Notes: generated from the letters alone by a model not told the origin. DNA of 64,000 nt from Prostheceraeus crozeri (GCA_907163375.1 CAJQUW010015404.1:72001-136000), one strand, 5' to 3'. Counted from the stretch's first letter, positions 8,314 to 19,049 are shown. Made by a program: numbers and translations.

Positions 8314-8774
8314 TGAGTTGGTTGACTGCTGACGATATTAAGACTAAAGTGCAGCGTAATGCAGACGAAGCGACGTTGAAAGCTTTCGATAATGTCTATT
8401 CACTCGATACCTTACCACCTACAGTAAATCACTATCCCATCTTTATTGTGCTAAACACTCATTCACAGAATTTAGGCGGTGAGCATTGGAAAGCGATCTT
8501 TATTGGAGAAGACCGACGTGGTGAACTATTTGACTCTCTTGCTCAACCTCCAAATATACCAACACAGCAGTGGTTGAGAAAACATACCCGTCAATATCAG
8601 CGAAATGAACGCATACTACAACATCCACTTTCATCAACGTGTGGTGCTTTTGTACTGTACTTCATCTTAAAACGTTTACATGTATCTCGAGTTGCATCTA
8701 TTATTCAAAACTTTTCATGTAATCCATCCTCTAATGAAAAAATGATTTGTAAGTTCTATCATGATTTGAAATAA
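8313..8774 (+). CDS. PRO: Adenain-type cysteine protease
   Basis: The protein has 153 residues. The catalytic set of the C5 family is visible: His58 (GGEHW), Asp74 (ELFDSL), Gln103 (QHPLSS) and Cys110 (TCGAF). In adenoviruses and Polintons this enzyme matures capsid proteins. It overlaps the capsid gene stop by one base, and AATAAA lies at the stop (8771-8777). The B copy is 44534-44995 with the same residues. Confidence 0.95.
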   Translation: MSWLTADDIKTKVQRNADEATLKAFDNVYSLDTLPPTVNHYPIFIVLNTHSQNLGGEHWKAIFIGEDRRGELFDSLAQPPNIPTQQWLRKHTRQYQRNERILQHPLSSTCGAFVLYFILKRLHVSRVASIIQNFSCNPSSNEKMICKFYHDLK

Positions 8775-8815
8775 AAACATCATGTTGGAAAAATTGTTTT
8801 TTATTTTACAATCCG
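8771..8815. terminator. Convergent poly(A) signals between protease and TBP-like gene
   Basis: GAAATAAAAAC follows the protease on the + strand, and TTTTATTTTAC gives AATAAA-type sequence on the minus strand just before the TBP-like stop. Both 3' ends share about 40 bases. The same layout is at 44500-44540 in B. Confidence 0.6.
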
Positions 8816-9346
8816 CTGGGTACGTACATACTCAATGAGATAGTCTAGGATCATATTTGCTTGTACATGAGATTTTAGTCCAGTAATGATCACTTTACTA
8901 TTATGAAAGATTGCCACATGCACAGGTAACCAACAACTAATGAGAGCTGCAGGAAAAAGTTCGGGTTCATAACACAAACTGTAACTGCTGGTACGAATCT
9001 TCAAAAATGATAGACTGTCACTCAATTGAGTAGAGATCACCATATTGTCCACAGTCAGATTCGACATCACACACCTCTCCCTCTTCCATATCCGACGTAG
9101 TAGTCTTTGTAGCTCTAAGCGCATTGACTGCGCCGATGAATGAGAAAGGGCGCCGAGAATCTGTACAGTCCCATTTGGGAAGAGTTGAAGATTTCGTGAA
9201 TTGTTCATCTTCACCACTAACATTTGAGGACGGCCCGGGTAATACTTGCTGTTTGGAAGCTGTTGGTGTAATGTTGTGAGATCGATTTTGGTGTAGAGTC
9301 TGAAGCGACGGAGAATGTTGACGATGATGTAGCGATGGCGCTTCAT
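8801..9346 (-). CDS. TATA-binding-protein-like protein (TBP fold)
   Basis: From the ATG at 9346 the protein has 181 residues, the length of the TBP core. Both halves of the saddle are visible. Repeat 1 has IDLTTLHQQLPNSKY, NLQLFPNGTVQILGA; repeat 2 has SNLTVDNMVIS, YEPELFPAALI, HVAIFHNSKVIITGLKS. YEPELFP is identical to eukaryotic TBP, and the two G-rich turns align with the TBP turns SGKMVCTGAKS and SGKVVLTGAK. Three of four DNA-kinking Phe positions seem kept. An upstream extension to 9490 is open but overlaps the next gene. It lies opposite to the morphogenesis genes. Role in promoter recognition is inference from the fold. B copy: 43962-44507. Confidence 0.85.
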   Translation of the reverse strand: MKRHRYIIVNILRRFRLYTKIDLTTLHQQLPNSKYYPGRPQMLVVKMNNSRNLQLFPNGTVQILGALSHSSAQSMRLELQRLLRRIWKRERCVMSNLTVDNMVISTQLSDSLSFLKIRTSSYSLCYEPELFPAALISCWLPVHVAIFHNSKVIITGLKSHVQANMILDYLIEYVRTQRIVK

Positions 9347-9668
9347 GATGAAAGAATGAGTAAATTGAGCGATGTACCTTCCTTTTATACTTTTCCCAAC
9401 TACCTTGATGAAATGTGAAGTTAGTATGAAGTTGGGAATGATAGAGTTGAATTCGCCGATTGTTGACGCGCAGCCAGATGTGATTTCCAATACGTGAATG
9501 TCTTTTCATATAGAAGTATTTCAAGTCCTTCATGATATGATGTAGAGATTGAAAATGACGATAAGATAAAGCAAACTCTCTTCTCACATTTCCAGTTGAA
9601 TCTTTGAAATAGACGTTTCGATCATGATCCGTTTCAATACGTTGTAGGGAATCTAATTTCCAACTCAT
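9018..9668 (-). CDS. PC4-like candidate, overlapping the TBP-like gene
   Basis: The frame gives 216 residues. The first 105 or so form a unit repeated in the neighbour at 9691-10046: a DxxRNVYFKD strand, then FALSYRHFQSLHHIMKDL, a bulky strand (HIWLRVNNRRIQLYHS) and SWEKYKRKVHRSI. Strands followed by a helix of the form x-L-x-x-x-x-F-x-x-L-x-x-I resemble the PC4/Sub1 ssDNA-binding coactivator, but this is weak. The last 110 residues are His/Ser-rich and overlap the TBP-like frame by about 330 bases. The frame is open in B too (43640-44290). Confidence 0.5.
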   Translation of the reverse strand: MSWKLDSLQRIETDHDRNVYFKDSTGNVRREFALSYRHFQSLHHIMKDLKYFYMKRHSRIGNHIWLRVNNRRIQLYHSQLHTNFTFHQGSWEKYKRKVHRSIYSFFHHEAPSLHHRQHSPSLQTLHQNRSHNITPTASKQQVLPGPSSNVSGEDEQFTKSSTLPKWDCTDSRRPFSFIGAVNALRATKTTTSDMEEGEVCDVESDCGQYGDLYSIE

Positions 9669-9690
9669 GATGTGTGGTAGTCATGTCTGA

Positions 9691-10046
9691 TTAAGATTTG
9701 CATAGTAGGGCGATGAACTCACGACGAATAAATGTCATGATGGAGCGATGTATATATCTTCTATACTTCTCCCAATTGTATTTGCGAAATGAGAAACAGT
9801 TTGCGGAATGAGAATGGTAGATTTGAATTTCATTTCTGTAATGTTGAAGCCAAACTTGATCACCCAAGGAGATGAATCTTAATGTTTCAAAATATTCCAA
9901 ATCCCTCATGATATCATTGAGGTTGACAAATTGTCGCCATGTTAATGTAATTCCTCTTGATGTATGACCATGAGAATTTTGAAATGTACGTTTCCATCAC
10001 GATCAACTCTGATATATTGTAGAGAGTCCAAAATCCAAGTCTTCAT
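9691..10046 (-). pseudogene. Tandem paralog of the PC4-like candidate
   Basis: The start (KTWILDSLQYI), MRDLEYFETL, GDQVWLQHYRNEIQIYHS and NWEKYRRYIHRSI align with the N-terminal unit of the neighbour at 9018-9668. It ends before the long His/Ser-rich tail. This copy looks broken, as does its B counterpart near 43309-43617. It is divergent with the penton-like gene, leaving about 35 bases for two promoters. Confidence 0.6.
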
Positions 10047-10081
10047 GATGTTATGCAAAGTTGCAGATTAGCAATATAAAA

Positions 10082-11479
10082 ATGTCGTTTTATCATATTT
10101 TGCTTAGCAATGCGGCTACAAAGAGATTTACTAGTAATCGAGCTGCACTCTTTTCTACTCCCATTGATCATGTACAACAGCTAAATGGAAATTGGGAAGT
10201 GGGTGTCACTCAACTTGTTTATAGCAACTGTGTCTATACTTTTGATCATGAGGTGATGACTATTAATATGAGGCGTACAGCTGCTTACCAATGTGAAAAG
10301 GGGTGTCGAGTATACATTCCACAGTGGTCAAAGAAAGATCTCTTATCATGTAAAAAGTTTATATATGATTTCTTGAATAAAGCGTGTAAACATATTGTCC
10401 AATTTACTCCACACAATGATGATTATAATTATGTACATCATGTAGTTGAGAAAGATTGGATTGTTGGTTTAAGTCCAAGTTTAAGAAATGATTTAGGCTA
10501 CCTCGCTAGCGCCTTAACAAGCTATGATAATTTTAACGTTAATTACCACATAAGTGGTCATAAACAGTTAATATATCGAGAGGAAGCTTATTATGTAGAT
10601 CTTATTCCAAGAAATGAGAAGACGTTGGTGAAGAAGATTGTGATTAAGCCAAGAAAGACAAACATGACTCCTGAAACATTATTGAAGAAATTTAATTATC
10701 TCCTTCGAGTTGATGGTAAACAAGTGGCAACATTGACTTATATGAAATCATCTAATAATATTGCAATAAGCAAATTAAATGATGATGATCTAGTATTAGT
10801 TTGTTCAAAAGATTTTCATCAGTTCTTACGACATCGTTCTGCAGCTGTTCATGGAAAATCTGATATGCAACATTTACCATGTGAAAGGCCAAATCAATTT
10901 GATACAGAATGGGCCGTATCTTTATACAGAAAGTGTGTAGAGCCTTTTGGTGGTTTCTTACATGAAACAAGAGTGTTGATGCCTCGCATTATTACTTCGG
11001 TTAAATTGGTTGTAGATTATTTAAATGAAGTGATTAATGAGCAACATATTTCATTTTCTGAAAAAGAAGGTACTTTGTCTCTCACTATAAGTGGAAAAGG
11101 TATTGAACTAATTATGGATAAAACTCTAATGGACATTTTGGGTTTTGATCAAAATATCTTTAAAAGTGGTACTGTAACCAAAGCTAGCGCAGACATGTCG
11201 CTATCGCGTCGTATTAACTATTTTCAGATATATTCCAATATTGGTGAAGATGTACGTGTGGGAGATGTTGAAGCTCCATTGCTAGCAATGATACCATACC
11301 AGCCAAAAAGCTGCAGTATTTTATCTGAGCATACTTTCAAGAAAGTGCATTATACAAAGCTGAAATCAAACTACATCCCACAAATTGATATTGCCATTTA
11401 TGATGATGCTGGTGCGTTGATTCCTTTTCATAAAGATGCTGTGACAAGTATTACACTCCATTTCCGAATGAAGAGTTAA
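10082..11479 (+). CDS. Penton-like minor capsid protein 1
   Basis: The protein has about 465 residues, whole here. It begins FYHILLSNAATKRF and LNGNWEVGVTQLVYSN, the hallmark opening of a Polinton protein family usually taken as minor (penton/vertex) capsid. A WEVGV motif is shared with the next gene, so the two are paralogs. A late segment (LSLTISGKGIELIMDKTLMDILGF) also recurs there. I chose the ATG at 10082 since it matches the B copy (41878-43275); an upstream ATG at 10061 is also in frame. The capsid role is from family knowledge. Confidence 0.65.
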   Translation: MSFYHILLSNAATKRFTSNRAALFSTPIDHVQQLNGNWEVGVTQLVYSNCVYTFDHEVMTINMRRTAAYQCEKGCRVYIPQWSKKDLLSCKKFIYDFLNKACKHIVQFTPHNDDYNYVHHVVEKDWIVGLSPSLRNDLGYLASALTSYDNFNVNYHISGHKQLIYREEAYYVDLIPRNEKTLVKKIVIKPRKTNMTPETLLKKFNYLLRVDGKQVATLTYMKSSNNIAISKLNDDDLVLVCSKDFHQFLRHRSAAVHGKSDMQHLPCERPNQFDTEWAVSLYRKCVEPFGGFLHETRVLMPRIITSVKLVVDYLNEVINEQHISFSEKEGTLSLTISGKGIELIMDKTLMDILGFDQNIFKSGTVTKASADMSLSRRINYFQIYSNIGEDVRVGDVEAPLLAMIPYQPKSCSILSEHTFKKVHYTKLKSNYIPQIDIAIYDDAGALIPFHKDAVTSITLHFRMKS

Positions 11480-11488
11480 TGCAAAAGT

Positions 11489-13026
11489 ATGCTATTATAT
11501 TTTTCCAATGTGAATAATATGGAAAGTGAAAATAAGGACTCGTTTCTAATCTACTTGCCCAGTAATGCTTCTATGAATAAATTTCCCAAAAATAAACCAT
11601 CAGACTATCGAGTAGAATTAAATCGGCCACTGCATTTAGAAGGTGAATGGGAGGTTGGCGTTTCTAGTATTTGCTATGATAGCAATATTCAGAATGTGAA
11701 TGATTTGGAAGAAATGATATTGACTCCTCGCACCCATGATGGAATAACGATGAATAATGCATTCCACTTCCCATACAATTTAACATCAGATGGAAAATGG
11801 AACTATGAATGGATTCAGATAAAATCAGATTCTTATGAGCCATTTGGGAATGAGAAAATTATTAAGGCATTCAACAGTGGTAATACTTCCATCATGAAGA
11901 ATAAAAATCAGAAAGCTTATGAGTTTACTATCTATCATTGGAGTGGGAGACAGTTCCTCCGCTTTCATTCTTTTACTAAAGGTCTTACGCTGAGGTTGGA
12001 TAGTGAATTCTATCCGCATCTTGGTTTTGGCCATGGACTACATCTAACGTCAATTGCTACTGCAAATGTTAGAAAAGTTTATTCAAATCGAATCAACAAA
12101 TTTCATTATAGATTTAAAATATTTGATGAAGATGTTGTAGAATGCGAAGAACGCATCATTTTGAAAAAGCGTGGTGTTCAACCTTTATCACTTATTGAGT
12201 TAGTAAAACGATGGAATGAGACTGTGGGTAAGAAGTATGGAGAAAAAATTATGGCGGACAAAAATAAGTTGGTTATTCAGAAATATAATGACAAACTTAC
12301 AGTTTATTTCTCTCCAACCTTGCGTCATTTTGTAAGACATTATACACCTATTATTGGAAGCGGTGTGGTGTATGCTTCTCATGAATATCACACTAAAGCT
12401 GATTCAGTTAATGATGAATGGTGGGTGGACATCTATGGCGATCGCATCAAGAAAATTTACCAGTCTTATGAAGAATCTAAAGTTGCTATCAATATAATGC
12501 CGCGTCTATATCATACAGTTGAAAGCTTCATTCATGTAGTAAATCCTTATATACAACAGAAGTTGAAGCATGTGATGAAAAGTAAATATGATGTAAAGAC
12601 ACACCACATTTCGTTTTCAATTGAAAATCAACGCGTTGTTCTGAAACTGGGTGATGACATTCAATGTCAATTGAGTAAAAATTTGAAAAAACTCTTTGGT
12701 TTTCAATGCTACAAACAGTGTTTGCTGCTGCGCATACGATTGGTATAGAAACACCAATGACACTTGATAAACATGAACAGCACCTTTACATTCAAAGTGA
12801 TTTGATTCTACCTATTTCTGTTGGTGAGAAAAAAGAATACATTTTACGTGATTTCATTCATGATAAAGACGCTTCATATGGAATAGTCGAGAAGATGTTT
12901 GAATCTATTTTCTATCATCCCGTCGTCAAACAAACTATACCCTCTATTGCTATCAAAATTACCAATGGTTTACAAGAGTGCATCCATGTGAAAGATACTA
13001 AATCCCTCATAACGTTAGTGTTTTGA
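11489..13026 (+). pseudogene. Penton-like minor capsid protein 2 (paralog of the gene before)
   Basis: It begins 10 bases after the previous gene. Its N-terminus (FLIYLPSNASMNKFPKN, LEGEWEVGVSSICYDS) aligns with gene 1, and later YDVKTHHISFSIENQRVVLKL and LKKLFGFQ align with the C-terminal part. About 510 residues if read through; this copy is broken, about one break. Two tandem divergent paralogs suggest heteromeric vertices or one host-binding form. B counterpart: 41010-41868. A second ATG (MESENKDSF) lies at 11519. Confidence 0.65.
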
Positions 13027-13342
13027 AAACAAAGTGAAGTCATTGTGATATGTTTATTGAAATATGTACATGAATGTGAAGCAATAGACTTTATACAACA
13101 TCCACTGAAAATATATACATGAGCGCACTTCAATAAACATTGTTATATACAAAAAGTCTTTTTACTTCGTGAAGGGTGGAAATATACAGGGATAGGAAAA
13201 ATGTCTTTCAGTGGAAAAGTCATCACATGGGGAATGTACAGATGTGGACACATATTCACAAGGAAAAAACAATCTCATGCGATACATAAAACAACAATGT
13301 TTATCTACAGAAATCAACATCAAAATACTAAGTTAAGGATGA
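13027..13342. other. Convergent 3' spacer between penton-like gene 2 and PolB
   Basis: AT-rich sequence without an ORF of note. TTCAATAAACATTG at 13129-13142 contains AATAAA on the + strand and can end the penton-like transcripts. No structure beyond that was seen. Confidence 0.5.
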
Positions 13343-16300
13343 TTATGCTAAGACGTCTCCTGAATGTGGTAGTGTGAGTTTAATTCTTTTGGGTGGTGGT
13401 ATGTTTGTGTCAGGATGTCCATGTGGAAGAGATATGTTGTGTTCTAACCAGCACCTCTTATCCTCCCATGCTGAAAGCGCCCGTTTCCTAAAAGTATGAG
13501 TTTTGATCTCATGCGACTTAGATTTTAAGATTGTCATATTGACAAACGTTATATTTTTATTTCTATAGGCTTTCCTGAAATTCTTATGTTTCATATTTTG
13601 CACAATGGATTTTGATATGCCTTTAGCGCGCTTAATGCTATCATCACTATCCTTTAATTTCATAGAATACATTTTTGGACGGAGGAGAATCATTTCATCT
13701 ATTTCCTTCCCTGCTGTCTCATCCTTAAAGCAGCCAAGTTTTGCCTTATTTTTGATGGAGTAGAGTGGATGATCAGCAGGATAATTTGATGTATCAAAAT
13801 ATCTTTCTAAAGATTTTCCTACTTCATTGAAATTTAAATCTTTTTGAGTGGTAATACCTAAGAAGAAACTATCTGTATCACCACCCAACAAACGAACCTC
13901 TTTTACGAGAGGACATGGTTTTAGTATTTTATAAAAGAGTTGGTACATTTCAAGCTTAGAATAATCTAGTACAGCTTGACCAATATAGATGGGTTTGCAC
14001 AACTCAACTTCAGATTTTATCATTTTAACACCTATAAGGTCCTCATCGATAATGTCTCTATCGATGAATAGAGGTGATGAGGTCAATTTGTGATACTTTT
14101 GATCATCATTAACTAGTTTGTAGTTTACGCGCTTTCTAACATCCTCCATCGTCTTACCAAATAGACTGTTGTTCTTATATTTATAAAAATCTTTTTCAAA
14201 GTTATTTTGGGCTAGTGCACGTTTCTGGCTGTTGCTATCAATATATGGCTTGAGGAAGGCTTTCTGTCTAAATTTAATAATGCGGTGAACTCTTTTTAAA
14301 ATCATACCCATTTCTAAATAAAATTTTAAGATGCTAAAGTGGACTAGATAGTTTTCTTTATCATACTGGGTGAGTAAAAGTTTGCGACAAGGCTTATAGT
14401 CGGGTTGTCCACATGATTCTAAATCTTTATGAAATTGTTTCATAAAGTCGGAAAACATATCTTTACTCACTTCACCTGATTCGGGTGCGAGTGGAAAATC
14501 TACGGTTTTATGTTTAATATTATTTGGATAGATTAGATCTATCTCAAAATAATATCCCCAATCACCTTCATCTGGAATTGCTAGTATGTTAGAAGGGTTG
14601 GAGAAATGTTGAATATCACTATCATCTAACCAGCTAAACTCAGAGTGAGGTAGCGGTTTGGATAATGAACTACCATACAAATTATTTTGGTCATAATACT
14701 TCAGATGAGTCTGGTCATTGCCTACTGTTTCAGATTTTAACCTATGTTTATTTACAAATGTGAGACCACCGCGAATTCCTCGCTCAAATAAATTATACAT
14801 CTCTGGATCTTGTAAGAGATGAATGGTCTCACCAGTCATTTTAAAAGCAGACTTAAATGACATGGCTGGCAGACTGACAAAGTGGACGGGATCTAACTTA
14901 TCTTCTTCTAATGCCACTCGTCGAAACTCCTGAAATACATCAGCCAGCAAAAATACATCTAACTTAAGGTAGGCAATCATATATTCACCAAATGTATGGC
15001 AGTCAAATTTTATCCATGCATCTTGTGCATGATCATAATCTTCGGTCTTACATTCTGCGCCGGTCAAATCATTTTTAAATTTATCTATGGGCGGAAGAGA
15101 AGTCTCGCCGAGTTTACTAATCGCATCAAAATATGCATATGGAAAGACTCCTTTCCGTGTGATGACTTCATCGGTTAGAGTTGGGTATTGTTTCTTAAGA
15201 TTTTGTGTTAGTGGAAGAGACTTTAGATTTTGCACGAGAGAGGCCAGTGATGCAGTCATAAATTGGTAGGAATCTAAAAATTTTATATCAAAATAGACCG
15301 TCTTATTTTCTTTAGTTTTATCGACAGGCACTTTTGCTGTCATGGCCATAAACTTCTCTCTCGTTTGTGCTATTACATCAAGCTTCCACTCTTTCATTTG
15401 ACCTAAACCTCCTTTTATTATCATATGGCTGTCGTAGCCCTTGAAATTATGGAAAATGACGGGTAATGTACGCCGTTTCATCCTAAGTGAAAAATTGCAT
15501 TTTGAACAGAGTGCGTTTCTAAATTTACCATTGATGTGATCATGGTCGCGCACTTTCTTAATCTTATCATCGTCAAATGTTTTCCTACATTTGGAGCAAA
15601 CGTTGCAACTATCAAATTTTGCTTGATCATCTGCTGTCATATGCAATGATCTGCGATAGAGTTCACCATCATGTTTTTGTTGAAATTTTACAGCCTGTTC
15701 GAGGAATTGTAGGAATTGGTAAATACAATCCTCACCTTGCCAGACGCGCATTTTATTTTGCCTACTCCTAAAGTGATCATGCCATACTTCATAGCAGGAA
15801 ATGGCTGCTGGTCGATGGATGTTATCATCGATATAACATTCGATGTCAGCATAGATGACACGAAGAGGACTTAGTTCATCACCATTCTCTCTATATGAAA
15901 ACTCCTTATCTTTGGGCATGCGCTCCATTTGCAGTTTACCTCGCTTACACCATTCGTAATGAGTTTCAAATTTAGTTTTCCTCCTAAAGTGGCGAATACA
16001 TCTGTCGCAGTAATATAACTCTCTACTAGAGTTTTCTAAGTGGTGGTATAAGCGAGAGATTTTGGGAATACCGCAGTAGTGCCATTCCTCACTATCATCC
16101 TGTTTTACTAATAACAGGTTTACTGTACGTTCATAAGAACTCGAACGCGAGTTGTAGCGCACACCCTTCAATCCCTTTTCCCAAACATGGAGAACTATTT
16201 TGATGTTGTTCAATTTTTCAAATTTTTCTATATCTTTAATTTTCATATCGTCACTATTACAGTCATCGAAGTTTAATTCATTCTCCCACTGTTGATACTT

Positions 16301-17314
16301 ACTCTTGCGGTATCGACTATTCTGCACATCATTATAGTGGAGAATGGAGAGGACGGCATACTTAAAACATTGCGATTCGCAATCTACAGAAATGACTGCT
16401 GCTTTATTTCTTAAATTTTTCGGAAGTTTAAAGGAGCCTCGACCACTATGATTTCCTAATAAACTGATTTTAATCATGGCGGTCTCAATACCATCAAAAA
16501 CGAGTCCACTATCACGCTCGTTAAATTTATCTATATTTAATTTTAACCCTTGGATATGAAAATTTATCCAAGACTCACAGTCTACAACTTCGGTTGCAGG
16601 AGAGGAGGGTATGTGAAACTCCAACCTCTCTATTATTTGTCCAGTATGGTGGTCGATTTTTACATATTTTATTTTAAGATAGATGAGCGCCTTCATTCTA
16701 AAATTGTCTAAATTGTTGAAGAGCGCTTCTATCAATGATGAATTTTGATGAAACCATTCCTCAAAGTTAGCAATGGTTTCTGAGGAGTCCATCTGGTAGT
16801 TCCTCACTAAATTATTTATGGACACCTCAGTGAGTCGGATAGAGGAGGTACCGTTGGTGTAGGTATCGTTCGTGTGTGTATGTTGAAGTCTGTGCGAAGA
16901 TAGTTCAAAACGTGTCTCGAAAGACTGAATGCATAAATCGCAAGAAAAGGAGACATCGTTAACAGAATCATCCCTACCTTCGGAGATTGATGCCGGCTTA
17001 GGTCTACAAACACCTCGCTTGATGTGTCGGATGAGATCACGCTTCCTCGTGAAGATGTGTCCACAGTCAGCACATTGCCGATCGTCGCATTCCCGTGACA
17101 ATGTTGATATGGAACTGGTATCACCTGAAAGAGAAATCATTCTTTCATCTCTGTTCAAGTCTCAGTGTATTGTTACAACCTACCTTGACTCAACAACTCT
17201 AAACTTTCCTCGAGAAGGGAGGGTGTTGGTGATGAAGTTGATGCCTGAAATTGAGGAAGATGCTATTAGCCACACGTTTGAGGGAGATGAGAGAGGAAAT
17301 TTTCAACTTACCAT
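13343..17314 (-). CDS. POLB: Protein-primed DNA polymerase B with N-terminal zinc fingers
   Basis: The main exon (17124 down to 13343) is open for over 1250 residues. In order: C2H2 fingers (CADCGHIFTRKRDLIRH, CDLCIQSFETRFELSSH), a third Cys pair (YYCDRCIRHFRRK), exonuclease motif YADIECYID, an endonuclease VII-like HDH patch (VRDHDHINGKFRNALC), YYDQNNLYG, NNSLFGKTMED and GGDTDSFF (motif C, 13861-13890). These mark the protein-primed family B enzymes of Polintons. Splice signals define an AUG-only exon at 17312-17314, a 61-base exon at 17184-17244 and the main exon; the same three-exon start is in B and E. The fused fingers and HDH patch are typical of this family. Confidence 0.93.
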
Positions 17315-17469
17315 TTGAACGAAATTATGTTTAAGCTTGATACTTCAACAAGATAGAGACTTCACTCAAATTTGGAATTCACTAAAGAGCAGTTCACTTG
17401 TACGCCTCAAATACAGAATTCGTCAGAGAACAGTTCACTTATGCGTCTCAAAGACAGAGTGAAATGATA

Positions 17470-17560
17470 CGGATGTCACTTTGCTTATATACTTTCATTC
17501 TCTTCATTCATTGGATGTTCATTCTGATTGGCTGCTTGTGTATACTTAAGAATTAGAAAA
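17470..17560. promoter_or_regulatory. Bidirectional promoter between PolB and the 149-aa gene
   Basis: On the minus strand GTATATAAGC (about 17485-17494) faces PolB. Two CCAAT boxes (minus strand, in CATTGGATG and GATTGGCTG, about 17512 and 17529) lie between the genes, and GTATACTTAAG (about 17539) could serve the + strand gene. The same elements recur in B (38040-38110) and E (61830-61890). A roughly 40-base imperfect repeat (GAGACxxxxAAGTGAACTG) lies in the PolB leader at 17350-17460. Confidence 0.6.
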
Positions 17561-17588
17561 CATTTCAAAGTCATTATTCACAGTCAAC

Positions 17589-18038
17589 ATGACAAGCCCT
17601 CCAACAACATCAAACACAAAATTCTCTTCTCCATGCTCAACACCAAAGGCGCTCGTTACACCAAATGCACCAAGAAAGGCGAAGGTGGAGAAGGTGTACC
17701 GACTGGACAATATACGAAAGTTATCATTACCAGCGGACGAGGAAGAGGAGAGTGTATGTGAGAAGGAGTGTCCCGACTTAACAGGCGTGAGGTGGAAGTA
17801 TCTCCAGTACGATACTGACGATGTGATGGAGATCACCAGCACGAAATTCCTCCACCAATTATGGGAGTGGTACACCCCTAACTCACAGCCACGAACTATG
17901 GCAGAGTGGGAGTATATTGATAAAGTGAGGCTCGCAGTGGAAGAACGATTAAAGCAACTGAACTGTTTTTGTTATCTATGTGAAGCCAGACTCTGGGACG
18001 ATATTGACGATGAAGACCTTTTGAAATACATGCCATAA
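17589..18038 (+). CDS. Unknown conserved Polinton protein (149 aa), divergent from PolB
   Basis: Not recognised. The N-terminal 35 residues are Ser/Thr/Pro-rich (MTSPPTTSNTKFSSP). The rest is acidic and compact: VEKVYRLDNIRKL, a Cys pair in SVCEKECPDLTGVRWKYL, YDTDDVMEI, FLHQLWEWYTP and CFCYLCEARLWDDIDDEDLL, the last with C-x-C-x2-C that may bind zinc. AATAAA sits at the stop (about 18033-18041). It shares a promoter with PolB, so a role in replication is possible. It is whole in A, B (37549-38001) and E (61337-61783), the best conserved gene of this end. Confidence 0.75.
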   Translation: MTSPPTTSNTKFSSPCSTPKALVTPNAPRKAKVEKVYRLDNIRKLSLPADEEEESVCEKECPDLTGVRWKYLQYDTDDVMEITSTKFLHQLWEWYTPNSQPRTMAEWEYIDKVRLAVEERLKQLNCFCYLCEARLWDDIDDEDLLKYMP

Positions 18039-18096
18039 TAAATGTTTACTTCATATTATCTTTGCTTTCATACTGACGTACTTGAATGGGGCTTCA

Positions 18097-18909
18097 GTGG
18101 ATGATTTAACCATGTATACATTTTCATTTGGAAATAGTAGCACGCTTAGTCTAACTTGTAAATCTTAAAACATTTCATATGGACGATGATGATAGATGAA
18201 ATAGTGTCAAATAAAATTAAGATAGCTTACACTTCTGATACAGGGATAGTAATCGACTGCGATCCATGTGTAAAGAGCTTGTTAGACTACGGATGGGGTT
18301 AAGTGGATGATTTAACCATGTATGCATTTTCATTTGGAAATAGTAGCACGCTTAGTCTAACTTGTAAATCTTAAAACATTTCATATGGACGATGATGATA
18401 GATGAAATAGTGTCAAATAAATTTAAGATAGCTTACACTTCTGATACAGGAATAGCAATCGACTGCGATCCATGTGTAAAGAGCTTGTTAGACTACGGAT
18501 GGGGTTAAGTGGATGATTTAACCATGTATACATTTTCATTTGGAAATAGTAGCACGCTTAGTCTAACTTGTAAATCTTAAAACATTTCATATGGACGATG
18601 ATGATATATGAAATAGTGTCAAATAAAATTAAGATAGCTTACACTTCTGATACAGGGATAGCAATCGACTGCGATCCATGTGTAAAGAGCTTGTTAGACT
18701 ACGGATGGGGTTAAGTGGATGATTTAACCATGTATACATTTTCATTTGGAAATAGTAGCACGCTTAGTCTAACTTGTAAATCTTAAAACATTTCATATGG
18801 ACGATGATGATATATGAAATAGTGTCAAATAAAATTAAGATAGCTTACACTTCTGATACAGGGATAGCAATCGACTGCGATCCATGTGTAAAGAGCTTGT
18901 TAGACTACG
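18097..18909 (+). repeat. 206-bp tandem repeat, four units
   Basis: Units begin GTGGATGATTTAACCATG at 18097, 18303, 18509 and 18715, an exact 206-base step, with only scattered substitutions between units. Each carries a TTTCATTTGGAAATAGTAGC segment and ends TTAGACTACGGA. B holds two units and E one at the same place (downstream of the 149-aa gene), so the array has expanded in A. Confidence 0.95.
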
Positions 18910-19049
18910 GAAGAGAGAAGTGTGTTATGTTGCGTGTGGCGCGTGAGTGTCCTCCCATTTCATTCCATTCATTATTTTTCTTCCCCTCTGCATTCCATAT
19001 CCGAGGATATGTGGCGGGCTTGGGACCGCTTTAGCTGCATTAGAAGGTT

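Noticed and set aside
18097-18909. CRISPR-like array
   Set aside because: Units are 206 bp and contiguous with no spacers; the genome is eukaryotic.
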